Below, piece after piece: positions 32,534 through 44,207 of a DNA stretch of 64,000 bases; position 1 is the first letter of the stretch; every line of letters starts with the position of its first letter. Under the pieces are notes generated by a model. The model did not search any database and was not told the origin of the DNA. It saw nothing but the letters and a program-made list of their open reading frames with translations. The position numbers were made by a program, and so were the translations under genes. This DNA is from Basidiobolus meristosporus CBS 931.73 (Eukaryota; Basidiobolomycota; Basidiobolomycetes; Basidiobolales; Basidiobolaceae), in NCBI GenBank assembly GCA_002104905.1, contig MCFE01000336.1, positions 1-64,000 on the forward strand, written 5' to 3'.

Positions 32534-35222
32534 TTAGTTACTTAACGAGCCCCAGTGAAGCTGAGAGGTCGCAGGCTCTATATACATGCCATTGTTGAAA
32601 TCTGAGGTGTTCTTTTTACTTGGTGATGGCACGGGCGAAAGAGGTACTTCCTCTAAATCCGAATTGGAGTCATGTAGCATAGGAGACAGTGATCTATCTC
32701 TGACGCGTTCCCATTCAACTATGTTCTTTTGCATTATCTTCAAGCAATAGGCGATTTCTTTTGGCCAAAGTCAATGGTGCTTAGTTGCTGCTGCAAGCTG
32801 TGAATCATGGCATGGCCCAAATACCTGGAATATTTTCGGCTACGATGCTAAACAGCGGTAAGGATATTTTCACAATGAAATCAATCTGGCCTTGGGCACG
32901 ATCTTTCCCAGATTGCTGCGGATTCATTATTAATGGATAACCTCTACTAGCTTCCAGTGAGGCCTGGAATAGAGTACAAAGATCGGAGGTGAGCTCAAGA
33001 CCAGTAAAGACTGTCAGTAATTCAAAATATACGGACTTGGTTATGGAACTCATGCATTAAGCTATCGGTCCATCTCTCAGATATATGATAAGGGCGTGCC
33101 TAGAATCTCATGATTAATTTCTGCGAAATCATTACACATTGACTGCTATGTAGTACCGAGTTGCTAATGTCGGCGCATTTTATGATGGCTGAGGAGAATG
33201 CGATACGTTCTAACTCCGGATCGACGATCTTTTGCTCTACTAATCTCTTCTTCTGCTCCACAAAACTACGTATGTAGTCAAAATGGGCGCTCATATCTGT
33301 TGCCAGTATTGCTCTAACCACCAATTTTCGAAACTCTGCACGTGGAAATTATTACCAAAAATAAGCGAGATATAGAAGAGTATTGGACGCTACCTTTAAA
33401 TTCTTGGGACGATTGGTCAGTGAAAAAATCGAACCCATGCTTCTTCATGAGTAGGAATAAGGACATGGAGTGAAAATTTTCTAGGACTGCTTGGTCATTG
33501 TACAGAAGAGCTAGCGGTGTGTTGGCATTGATCATGTACGAATTATTAACCCCAGGGTGGCCAAGATCGTGAGCCAGACTAGCCACAATGAGGGCAAACA
33601 CATCGTTCGGCCTCATAAACTCTTGTATACGCCTTTTACCTCCCATAGACGAACGTGTTGAATGGACCGAGTTATTGCCTATCAGACCAAGTTTTCGGAG
33701 AGTGTAATATGATGCTTGTAGTACGTCAACCGCGTGGTAGAAATTGTGATATGGGTTCAGATCATTATACGAAATTCGTACACTTAGGATAAATCTGTGT
33801 AACATTTCTAACAAAGGCATATTGAGTTGACAGAACACTGTAATTGAATGCAAAATTGGCCTTACCTGTTGACATGTATATATTCTTTAACCCTTTGATT
33901 GATAAAGAATCTTGAAAAACTATCAATATACAACGAAGTAGGTCGTCTTCAGATAGGTCGTAAGGGCAAAACTCCCAATTACAAAGAGCTTCCCTTAGGG
34001 TATTTATACGCTCCTGAGCTGAGGTAGAATCCAGCCTGCATAATCAAGAGTACGTAAGGAACTGCTGTACATACTGTAATAGCGAAACAGCACTTACTGT
34101 GGAAATTTTGAAAGGTTAATATCGTTATAAGGCGGCGCGTAATGATTAATAATCATCTCCTCAAGCCTGAAAGAATATTCTCAAATTCATCAATGCTGAG
34201 TTAAAAAAGGCCGAGCAATGTAGAAATCTACCATTTATCCCTTGTCAGCACTTCGCTAAGTTTGCCTTCGACATCGTGAAGCTCCCCTACCCTCAGACTT
34301 AACCGTGCCATCCTTGACGCCGCTTCATCACCGCTATCAGGTGATCGCGTCTGCCGCTTCATTCTAGATGTATTCTTTTATGGTGATAAATATAAAGATT
34401 TATTGTACGTCAGATGAATATATAAAAATGCTTACTAGCCAAAGAGTTTTGATAACCTGGATGGATACGGGTTTCACTAAATAATCAACCGCTCCAAGAT
34501 CCAAACAGCTACTCATTAGCTGCGGAGATTCATTACGCGACAACACTATCAAGGTGGTAACTATTAGGACATAATGCGTGTGTAGAGGAAGGATCAATAG
34601 CTTACCGATGGGTATTACGTTTGAAACAACGCCAAGCTCTAGCTCTTTCGCAACCACTTTGAGAAGCTCAAGACCATAAAGCACGTCAGAATCACCTTCA
34701 GAACCGGGTGCTTTTTCACTCAGATTACTCTGCTTAAGATCTGCGTACAGGCTATTCGAGGTATGGTGGTCAAGGTCGATTAACAGGATAGTATGCCCCA
34801 CGTGCCCAGATGGCAGATCGTGAAGAAAGGACATGGCCGCGTTTCCTGAAGTGACAGCAGTGACTGGGTGCGTGATTTTAGTGTGTATGCACTTGACAGG
34901 CGTGAGTAACAACTAAGAGAAGTTTACCTTGCTTGTACGTCTCCAAGAGTTGTTGAATGAATTCGGCAGCTGCGCGACACTCACGCTTCCGTAATTTCCT
35001 GCTCTCAGTGAAATTACTTTCTGTAGAGTTAAAACTACTATCATAGTTCTCTACAGTTGGTGACGGCTGAGGAGATCCATATGGGGTCAGGTGATAAGTT
35101 CCGGCTAAATATAAGCTATCTACAAGAAGTATGGCGCAAGTGTTTGGGTCTGGTCCACCAGAAAAGGACGACTTGGGAGGAGATAATGGAGATCTACCAC
35201 GTCTTAAAAATGATAAACGCAT
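32534..35222 (-). CDS. Cyclic-nucleotide phosphodiesterase with N-terminal receiver domain (RegA/PDE8-like)
   Basis: Model of 11 exons and 685 residues: 35222-34928, 34845-34606, 34545-34436, 34356-34232, 34166-34098, 34035-33866, 33837-33394, 33335-33157, 33099-33037, 32963-32825, 32757-32534. The first about 215 residues resemble a response-regulator receiver: ILLVDS, ILLIDLD with the likely phospho-Asp, VVLSRNES, and DYLVKPVS with the conserved Lys. The catalytic domain has YHNFYHAVDVLQ, the class-I signature AHDLGHPGVNN, ILATDMSAHFDYI, KCADISNSARPYHISERW and AQGQIDFI. It should hydrolyse cAMP and/or cGMP. In Dictyostelium RegA the same layout lets a phosphorelay switch the enzyme on. One intron is only 28 bp. 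The second acidic pocket residue (DD) is D-S here. Confidence 0.87.
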
Positions 35223-37768
35223 CACCCTATCGGTTTCCAGTTACTTGCAGCGGGAAATGTTTGATGATTCCGCGTTTGACTACTTCCGGTGAGTGGGTTA
35301 TAGAGACGTGTAGTAGTGTATAGTGGAGTCAACGAATCCACCGACTTGGGCTGGGTCAAAGTTAAATTGATATTAGGTTTGAAGGCTTGAGTTGTGCAAT
35401 ACGTAGTTTAAGGTGAAGTATGTGTTATGAAGGTCTCAGAAGCGCTGAAATAAATAAGCTAGTAGCAATATGGGGATAGAAAACGAGGTTGCACTATTAT
35501 TAAGGTTTGTAAAGGACCAGAGAGAACTCAAAAAAGCAGAAAAGGAGAAGGCTGGGCGGAAATATCCATATGAAAAATCATAGCATACCTAAAATGGGGC
35601 AAGTTAGTTATTCATACGGGATCACAAAGCCGAATCAGTATGAGATTCTTGACAAGAAATCTATTGGAGAATGGCTCTTTTATGATGAATTGCTTGTGTA
35701 CTTGGCTGCCCTATTTGAATGAATGGCCTCTGTATATTTGATATGCCAACGATTGAATCAAGATGATGATCATTTTTATTCCTTGTATCGGTGATTTTAA
35801 TGATGCAATAGATGTTAAGCCTGCGTTGAAGGTTAGTCTGCAGCTGAATGGTGGGAACACCACTGTTGATATCATCTGCCAGATTTGAACACTAACCATT
35901 GCAGCTTGTGGCAAAAGGTTATGAATGGAATTCCCATGATCGTCAATCTAAAATCCACAAAACTGGTTTACTAGTGTTTGATCTTTTCTTAGACCATTGA
36001 TGACAGTCAAGTTGGACGAATGCGGGTAATTTTACGTTGTCTTCCATTCTTGATTTATGGCTTTGTGCATGTATCCCATGATTCATACCTTCAGTGCGGC
36101 CATCCTCCGTCATGTCAAATGAAATAACCCACCAACAGTATGATCATCTGAAAACTAGAATATTGGTAAAGTTTGGAAACAAACATCGCCATGCACACAT
36201 GCAATCATCTAACAAGAATTTCAGAGATTGGAGGGTAGAAGGTTCGAATATTCTAGGGTAGTCCACAGCCCTGCACCGAATAAATCGGCCGGTCTAAGTA
36301 ACAATACGGAGGATTTAGCCTTACTGGTTTCGGCGTTTCGTGGAATTGTCAAGTAGATAGCCCTTAAATAAATGGGAAATGCCTTAGAAATTAATACTTG
36401 AATGCATTTGGCTACCGCATTGAGACTTTGGTGAAGAGTTATGTTAACTTGGCTAGCTTCAATATGGTAATTATAGTTTTACATATTGCCTTTTCCCGGC
36501 AGGAGTAAGACCTTATTTAATTTAAGCACGATCTAATCTGCTCGAGACATACTCCCAAAAGGTAGTTGTTGGACATTTAATAAGGAAAATCCAAAAATCA
36601 GGCTTAACCGCGCTGAACAACTACCCCATGTGTGAGGAACAAAGTTATGATCACTGCTAATCCAATTTAATGCACCATATTTATTGCTTATCTAATCCAC
36701 GCCCCCAAATTAGCATGCACTTTCCATTAACTATGTTTTCGCCAATATCGATCTAGAACAGCTAATAGTTCTAATGGCCTGGGAGTGTGGCATAGGTGGG
36801 CTTTATGCTGACATCACCTATTGAGAGGGGAGGATGCCAAGGAACTAATAAAATGGCATCATCATCGATAAATTTATATATATATAATTGAATGTCGTCA
36901 GTACCCTACTATTCGTGGAATGGCTATTGCCACTGTAAAAGCCATTTTTGCTGGTAACACTAATCAGCCCTAGCTACCCTCCAATCCTTTTGTTGATCAT
37001 CGACCTGAGTTCCAGTACTTGAAGAGCCTGTAGTTCGTTGAAAGGTATCCAAAATATCTGCTGAAAATCTAGTCAATATATTGGATTTAGCGGTTCTTTC
37101 TGCTATATCTGGCATAGATTGCGTTCCCATTGCTAAAATCCAAACTATCCCTAGGGTGTTACGACTGGTTACACTAGAATCCCATATGGCCCTGGCCAGA
37201 AAACCCCCACAATTCGGATCATTGAAGCCTAATACCATTACAGCAATATTAAGTATTAAGCTACAGCAGAGAAAGTGCCATCACGTAAAGAGCTTGCGTT
37301 TGCTGCGAACTGACTATGAGGGGGATCGGTAGAAGACAGCCAACTAAATTGCCCGATTGCGCGTATGCTCCATTGTACAGTGCAGAAAATAACTATTCCT
37401 ATTCATGACCAACTACTGGTAATAGTAATTTAATGTTATTTCCAATCTAAACCGGTATTCTTGAGTGGGGACCTGCGTATGCAGATAGATTTGCACGGAG
37501 ATTAGCTGTTTATAATTATAGTCGGAGGAGGGGGAGTTTCTTTGTGCTTGAAGCCCCTATGTGGTTAAACTGCCCTACCATCATTGCGGTATTGATGACT
37601 GCTTAATCAAATCAAATATGCAGGGCATAATCGGCTGGAGTTCCATCCTGGGTACTTTCAGATTCAGTTTATCGATCAATAGATCAAGTTGTCGCTTTCG
37701 ATATACGGCTACAACATCAATGTTCTAGGCTTTATTGCAGGATCTTAACGAAGGACAGTATTATACCA
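35223..37768. other. long intergenic region, nothing identified
   Basis: About 2.5 kb without a recognisable gene. A short AT tract lies near 36878. The right end is the 3' flank of the tectonin gene. Confidence 0.5.
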
Positions 37769-38620
37769 TTACAAGTCGATGAGTGAAAATGATTCATCAA
37801 TCTTCTCAGATAAATGGCTATCATCAACAAACGAGAACTTCTTGGATGATACAGTCCAGACACTCTGTCCAACTGTTACCATCTCAGGCATCAGACCAGT
37901 CGTGTTAACACTTTTCCAGGTGCTGGAATCTGCTTCATATACCTTAACGTCCCCTTTGGGAGTCATGCCGATCACTTTTCTGTTGGACGAGGTGGAGATA
38001 TGGGAGAATCGGTGCTCCGTTAACTGCCAGCGTCCACCATGATACCAATATGTCAGATAGCCCTTTTCTCCTGGAATGTCAAACAATCCGAAGGCCGTCC
38101 CGTCTACCGATGACGCGATCTCAATGATCTTTAGATTATTTGGCTTGGGAACCTTCGTCCATTCGCATTGGTTATACCCCACCTGGTAGTAGCAATACCA
38201 TAAAGTATTGTGCTTTGTAATCCCCCAGATATGCTCCACATTATGGACATCAACATCTTGGGTGCTAGCAGAAATCTTCTTGAGCTCTCCATTGATTTGA
38301 TACCACGAGTCCCCGTTAAAACGAAACACTCCGCTGGACGGCCCGATCCCCCAAGCGATATATACATTGAGTGCTGAAAGGTCATAAATAGTACCAGGAA
38401 GACGCTTCCACCCCTGCTCCCAATATCTGAGTACTTCACCATCACCAGAGAGTCCCCATAAGGAATCATCCTCGCCAGCAGAAATATGTTTAAATTGGTG
38501 ATCCTCAACTGGCGTCCATTTACTAACGCTGTATTTTCTAGTAGATTTGTAAAGGAAGCCAGAGGCGAATTGAGTGATTGCCAGGACGCTGACAAAGCCG
38601 AAGGGAAGATCGACTTTCAT
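37769..38620 (-). CDS. Secreted tectonin-repeat (lectin-like beta-propeller) protein
   Basis: Intronless, 283 residues from the ATG at 38620. The N-terminus MKVDLPFGFVSVLAITQFASG reads as a signal peptide, here written to 20 residues: MKVDLPFGFVSVLAITQFAS. About five repeats follow of the type I-S-A-x-x-D-x-x-x-W-G-(L/I)-x-(G/H)-x-x-x-(V/L)-x-(R/Y), for example HISAGEDDSLWGLSGDGEVL, HIWGITKHNTLWYCYY and HISTSSNRKVIGMTPKGDVK, as in tectonin propellers. Such proteins bind O-methylated or other microbial surface sugars and serve in defence or recognition. That role is inference for this copy. The frame is open upstream of this ATG but lacks a secretion signal there. Confidence 0.82.
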   Translation of the reverse strand: MKVDLPFGFVSVLAITQFASGFLYKSTRKYSVSKWTPVEDHQFKHISAGEDDSLWGLSGDGEVLRYWEQGWKRLPGTIYDLSALNVYIAWGIGPSSGVFRFNGDSWYQINGELKKISASTQDVDVHNVEHIWGITKHNTLWYCYYQVGYNQCEWTKVPKPNNLKIIEIASSVDGTAFGLFDIPGEKGYLTYWYHGGRWQLTEHRFSHISTSSNRKVIGMTPKGDVKVYEADSSTWKSVNTTGLMPEMVTVGQSVWTVSSKKFSFVDDSHLSEKIDESFSLIDL

Positions 38621-39717
38621 TGGTAAAGATGTTACACAGAAATCAAACTCCGCAGGGTGGTGTTTCCAACGACAAGTACTGCTAGAGCCTAGGGGAAGAT
38701 GGCAGGAATAAGCAACAGGAACACGACAAGGTTCAGTTTCTCCATGAATAGGACTAGTTATAAGTAGTGTGGACACACCGTCAACTAGGTCTGGCTCGTT
38801 TCAAATTCCCCTCTAGATTCGCAATATCCTTTAAATATGTGGCGAAGTACTTGTCACAACTGTGCCCATATTCCCAAACGTTTTAGGAGTGTTTGGGGTT
38901 TAGGATATTTCAAAACACATAGGATTGCTATCACGAGGAGAATCCCTCACAATCATGTCTTCAGCCTTTCCAGAACGAGTACTCAAGCCTATGTATATCC
39001 TGCAAAATGCCCGTACCCAATGATTCTTATAGCTTGGGCATGATTATTCACCCAATCGATTCACTAAATGCAATAGGTTAATACAGTAAGGCTTACATTT
39101 AACCCACCAGCTTTTGGGCTGGCATTTGAGCAGAAGTTCATGGGAACAGTACTTTCCAACAAGGACATCATACAGCATTTGAAGTAATGATGTAAAGAAA
39201 GATAATGACATACACGTCTCGCAAGAACATGGCCACGGTATCAATAAACCATTATCCACACCTGCAGCCAACCCACAAGGATCGAACTCGCGATGAAGGT
39301 TTGTGTCACGCATAGGGTGTTATATGAGTATTAATTTTAGTGGACTAATGTAATGTGGGAAAACGATAAAAGACAATTCGAGGCGAGCAGTATGAAAGTA
39401 TAGCTTGAAGGGCATAATAAAGAGTTGTAAGCTTGATGCAAACCCTTAGTGATCATATGGACCATGGCGACATGCATGTATCAAGAATGAAGATTGTGAG
39501 TGAACAATGTCAACACACAGAGCAATGTGTATTTCGAAGGAGGCAAAGCCTTAATCGGATTAAAAGAACGAGTCTTGGTATATAGTAGGGATGCTCTGAA
39601 ATAACCATGGTAGTGATAGGATAAATATATGTATAAGGAAATCGGAATGTATGCAATACATTGGGTGCGGAAAATGTTTTTTAGTTCTTTAAGTGTGTAT
39701 TCGTCGACAATACATAC
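38621..39717. other. intergenic, nothing identified
   Basis: No gene. A minus-strand CGCGAGTTCGATCCTTGT near 39270-39290 looks like a tRNA T-arm, but no tRNA can be folded around it. Confidence 0.5.
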
Positions 39718-41897
39718 TTAAAGTCCGGTTTCATTCTTGATCCCTTCGAAAACTTTCAGCATTTTTCGACGTGCTCCCAAGGCAGCAACTCCTTTAGCGG
39801 TTAATTCCTCATCAGTGAGTTGAATGATATCTTGCCACTTCATTCCCTCAAACATGGGCGTGTATTTGTGAAGGCGCAAGCTACGAAGCCAGGCAGGGAC
39901 ATCTAAAATGTAACGAGTTAGAGCCAAGTAATACATTTATATATGCAACAACTTAGCTATACCTTTTAAGAGCTCGAGGTCAACCCCTTCTGGACCCTTA
40001 TTTTTGATGTTTGCAGCCCCACGAGATTGGCCACCTCTATGATCATTCTTAGGATTCCCTCTATGATGGTCACGTTTGTCAATTCCATGATACCCTTCAT
40101 CTAAACCGGCGCTTCCGGCACCTTGCATCATGGCAACATACTGCTTAGCAGCTTGGGGGTTTTGACTCATTAGCCGTTTCATCGAGTCTTGAGCCCATTG
40201 AGGAATGAAGCCAGGAGGAATTGGTGAACTTGCTCTGGATGCTGATCTTGAGTGATGTTGTGGTGGGTATAATGGGGATGGTAATGGTGATTGAAGACGA
40301 TTGCCGTCAACAAAGGCTGGGCTACGCAGCGAATCCTCGCCGTAGAACGAATTTCGGTTTCTAGCAGACCCAGGAGCAAGACTGTTTGCTGACCGAGGGA
40401 AGTTGTCACGTATAGGATACTCTTCGTGGACGGCAATCGTAAGCCCGGCGGGGTTAGCATTACGACGACTACTGTTCCCTGTAGGGCTCTTCAGCTCATT
40501 TTCGAACAACTCCCTGGCCGCATTGGCTTCATTTATTCTAAGCTGACTGAGATGGAGGCTGCTAACATCGCGATCATCATTCCTCGATTTTGGACGATCA
40601 ATATTACCCCGAGAAGCGTGCTCTGCAAAATTTGCCAATGTAGGGGATAATGGCATACCCCAATTACTGGCCAGAGATGAGTAGTCACCCATTGCAGAAC
40701 CAGGGCGATCATTAGATGGTTCCTTCAATCTCCAGGCTCCACTAACAGCATCAACGCCACAGAATGAGCGAGGTCTTTGGCCAGAACGACCAACGGTACG
40801 ACCTGTGCCATTGGCACTTAAATTCTGTGACGCCAGGAACATGTTTGAAGCAAAGATCGAGGCAGGATCTGCCTCATGCTGCGAGGTTGGTCTACTTCTG
40901 TAACCGTAAGGAGGCTGTTGATTGCTAGATGAAAGATAGGCGTTTCCTCGGTTCCCGTTAGCTGAGCCAGACCCGTTAGTCTCACGACGACCCTCAAGGA
41001 TTATCTGAGTCGTAAGGCGATGATTGGCGTTATCACTATCTAGATTACTAAGAAATGTGGTAACCTCTTCTGGGATCCCAGCAGGTAATGAATAGCGATC
41101 GTATAAACGACGGGATCGGTTATTGCCACTATTGGTGGGTGTGGCGGCACCAATGGAGATGTCAGGGATAGTCTGAGGATTATTACCATGGCCTCTAGTT
41201 TCACCGACCGGCGGCGCATGTTTTAAAGTTTCCTCAACTAACATCAGATTGTTATTACTTGAAATGTACAGCCTACACAAAATCTGCTCATACCTTTAGC
41301 TATATGCTGATTAGAAAGGATCGCATTAAGGGGATCGTTCTTTGCCATTTGTAGTAAGACGGCAATGAAAAAGCGCACTTGAACTGGGCTTGATTGTTGA
41401 AGCAAGCTATAAAGACCAGCGGTTCTCTCGGAGTCTGAAAGTGCCTTGAACCATTGTTGGACTGCAGCAAGCTCATCTTTAAAGTTTTGATCGAGACTTG
41501 TGGTTGCCATCTCTTCTAGTGTCTTCTCATACTGTGAAAGATTTCTAATCCAGGCATCTGGACAAATAGGCCCAATTCAGGTTAAGTCGGTGAATGTAAC
41601 AATGCTGATAAGGAGGCTACTACCTTCGGTTGGTTGAAAACTGCCAGTAGTGAGGATCTCAGACACCGGCCTGGCCCCATGAGCTTTTCCGTTTATGACC
41701 GGGCTTTTCGTATTCGACTGTCCAGCATTCGAGCTTGGCGTATCATTAGCACTGGTAGTATCGGAAGTAGTATCGTCTTTATGGCTGGGTGCAGTTTTAT
41801 TGCTCATAGTCGAGTCCGAACGCTCGGGACTGCTGTTTTCAGAAGCCCGAGAGTAGGAAAAATTCTCAGAAAGTGGGCGTGGCTGCTGGGTAGTCAT
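39718..41897 (-). CDS. VTS1: Vts1/Smaug-type SAM-domain RNA-binding protein
   Basis: Post-transcriptional repressor: the SAM domain binds CNGG-loop hairpins (Smaug elements) in mRNAs and recruits deadenylation. Four exons (41897-41624, 41557-41294, 41237-39963, 39902-39718; introns of 66, 56 and 60 bp) give 665 residues. The N-terminal about 90 residues are Ser/Thr-rich. Then comes a Vts1-type helical region ([45 protein letters not shown]). A long low-complexity middle follows, and the C-terminal SAM domain (about residues 600-660) has [39 protein letters not shown] and a basic end. The intron inside the SAM domain, after LLK, is typical. The acceptor of intron 2 was chosen for frame. Confidence 0.93.
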
Positions 41898-43577
41898 TTC
41901 AATTTTTGGAATCTTCGAACAGTATTTAGCCTCAAGCAGATTATCGTATCTTTCAGATAATATATGAAATATTTCTATTCAGAATAGGCCCAAGCTCCGG
42001 GATAAAAACTAGTAATAAAATAGTGGTTTAGTAAGCTTCCTTTTGAAAGTCTCCGGAAAGTATGTAAAGGGGGTCGTGAGCGTATGAATGGAGGAACTTC
42101 GACTGAAATACCAACTCTAAATACAGCGCAATAGTAAAATATCGAAGGTTCGACACTAAGGTCACCAGCTGTTTGGTATAGGTATAGTGTCATATTGATA
42201 GTACTCAGATACAGATAAACAATACGTACATAGAAAAATTAGACCAGGTTCCTTGAAGTCGTGGACAAATAGCACAAAACAACAAAGCGAAAGAAAGAGT
42301 TGGCTAGTTGAGTCTCTGTGCAGGCAATAGGAAAAGATATTGAAGGAGGTGATGGGATAAAATTCTTAACACCTATGTGAAAGTGATGGGATTAGAAGTG
42401 GGGGGAGAGAGGGGTAGATGGGGGATACGCTCAATTATGTTACGAGAAAAATCCTAGAATCACAATACCATGAAAGAGCTGCATTATATATATCAATGCA
42501 TTGACCATAGCTCTAAAATCCTCGATTTTGACAAATGGTGAAATTGTGAAGTAGGAAGTGCTGGTACGTTGCATTCAACCATTCACTCACTAGTGTTTAG
42601 ACGAATTAGGTTCCAGAAGTCATTTTTGTATGACTTGAAACACATTTAAACCAATCGTGTCACACGAATCTGATGTTCACTTACAGGGTGCAATCCCGGT
42701 GCAACCTACCGTTGCCTCTGTGCTCGCCCGAATCCCACCTGGCCCCCGTTCAGATTTGGCAGCAATAATCCTACTTGAAGGACGATTGGATGGTTTATCT
42801 AATTGACTATGCTAAGCGCAGCATTGAATTTATCCTTCTGTTGAGGTTGGTCATGCTATACCAACGCTAATTATCAAGGAGCATTGGTCAAGTCAAGCAC
42901 CTTGACATTGATCTATGGGAACGATTGATTAACGATGTTCGGTATACCGCAATACGAGCTCACATATTAATAGGCGACCTGCCTCAGAAATATCTCTGCA
43001 ACTGGCATAAATATGTGGCATACATTTCAATGAATCTGTATGGCCATATTTCTGTTGCCTCAATTTATGCTGGATCGGGTTTCCAATGCCATCAACCTCC
43101 ATGAAATATTGACGTAATGTAAAAACACTGCCTACGAAATAGTTACACCAACATGGTAGCAGCCAGAGGCTTGATTGCGCGCAACTAACATAGTTGGAGC
43201 ATTACCTATGCTACACCCAAGTGAAGGGCCTTGACTATTGTACGCTCTTCACCGCCATTTAGTACAATGATACAGAGTGGAGCTGCAATGCACGCCGAAA
43301 ATGGTCATGGATTCTGCTTCCGATGTATATCAGGCAATAGTGACAACCAATTTTATCAAAAGTAGAAAGAAGTGATGTACCTAGTAAGATAATAGGGATA
43401 TGATGATGATTTACTATATATAACCGTTGCTTGTGAAGCTCTTTAAATAGTTTGAAGTCAAGATAACCCGGGGCCCACATTCGGATTGGAAACACTCAAC
43501 TGTGCACAAGGCTGTCATGAAACTTAAATATAGCTTATAATTTTACAAGAATGACTCAACTGATAGAAGTTAGTTCT
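41898..43577. other. intergenic, nothing identified
   Basis: VTS1 promoter side plus about 1.2 kb of unassigned sequence. No gene or repeat recognised. Confidence 0.5.
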
Positions 43578-44207
43578 TCAATCGTTGAGGTCAGCACCGG
43601 CCTCATGTTTACAAATATATTGTTCCCATTTTTCTTCGTTGCTTTGGCGTGCTTGGTAAACCTCATTTAAAGGCGCGACCATTGGGATGATTACCGCATT
43701 CTCACTTTTCGCTTCTGAGCCCGAGTCTGAGTCTGAATCATAAAGCTGGAAATCTTCCCAAGGTATCTCATGGGATTCCCTGTTATGTGCAAAGAGTTCA
43801 AGATCATAAGAGGTGCTATTGGAAGGGTGTAAATTGCGGGACTGGGTGCTCGAAGCAGAAGTGCTTTGGTAAAATCTCTGAGTAGAGAAGCCAAATGGGC
43901 CATGGCCCAAGGCCGCTAGACCAGTTGATTCTACCACATTGTGGATGTACCCTGATTTAGTCACCGTGCTGTATGGCTCTGCATGTAATCTCTGTAAATA
44001 TGTAATTCCTTGAGGAAATAGACTTCGCCAAAAACGGCTCAGCACAGGTGCAAGCATACAGCTTTGAGGGAGCTTGCTTGGTTTAGCTTGTAAAATAGCT
44101 TTACAGTCGAGCAAAGACTTTGTTAAACACGGGAAGAGTGGTGACACTGGGATAGCTGGGTTTTGAGGGTTATTCAAGGAAGAATTGTAGGGCTTCTGAA
44201 ATAACAT
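43578..44207 (-). CDS. Hypothetical protein, serine-rich with acidic C-terminus
   Basis: Single open frame of 209 residues from the ATG at 44207 (MLFQKPYNSS). The frame continues upstream without an ATG to an acceptor-like TTTAG at about 44251, so a 5' exon may be missing. The middle is Ser/Thr/Tyr-rich. The C-terminal third has an acidic cluster (YDSDSDSGSEAKSEN) and a conserved-looking end (EEKWEQYICKHEAGADLND). No family recognised; the acidic patch would fit a nuclear or chromatin-related protein, which is only a guess. Confidence 0.5.
   Translation of the reverse strand: MLFQKPYNSSLNNPQNPAIPVSPLFPCLTKSLLDCKAILQAKPSKLPQSCMLAPVLSRFWRSLFPQGITYLQRLHAEPYSTVTKSGYIHNVVESTGLAALGHGPFGFSTQRFYQSTSASSTQSRNLHPSNSTSYDLELFAHNRESHEIPWEDFQLYDSDSDSGSEAKSENAVIIPMVAPLNEVYQARQSNEEKWEQYICKHEAGADLND

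Noticed and set aside
39262-39330. tRNA on the minus strand with T-arm-like CGCGAGTTCGATCCTTGT
   Set aside because: No complementary acceptor strand at the right distance and no clean anticodon arm.
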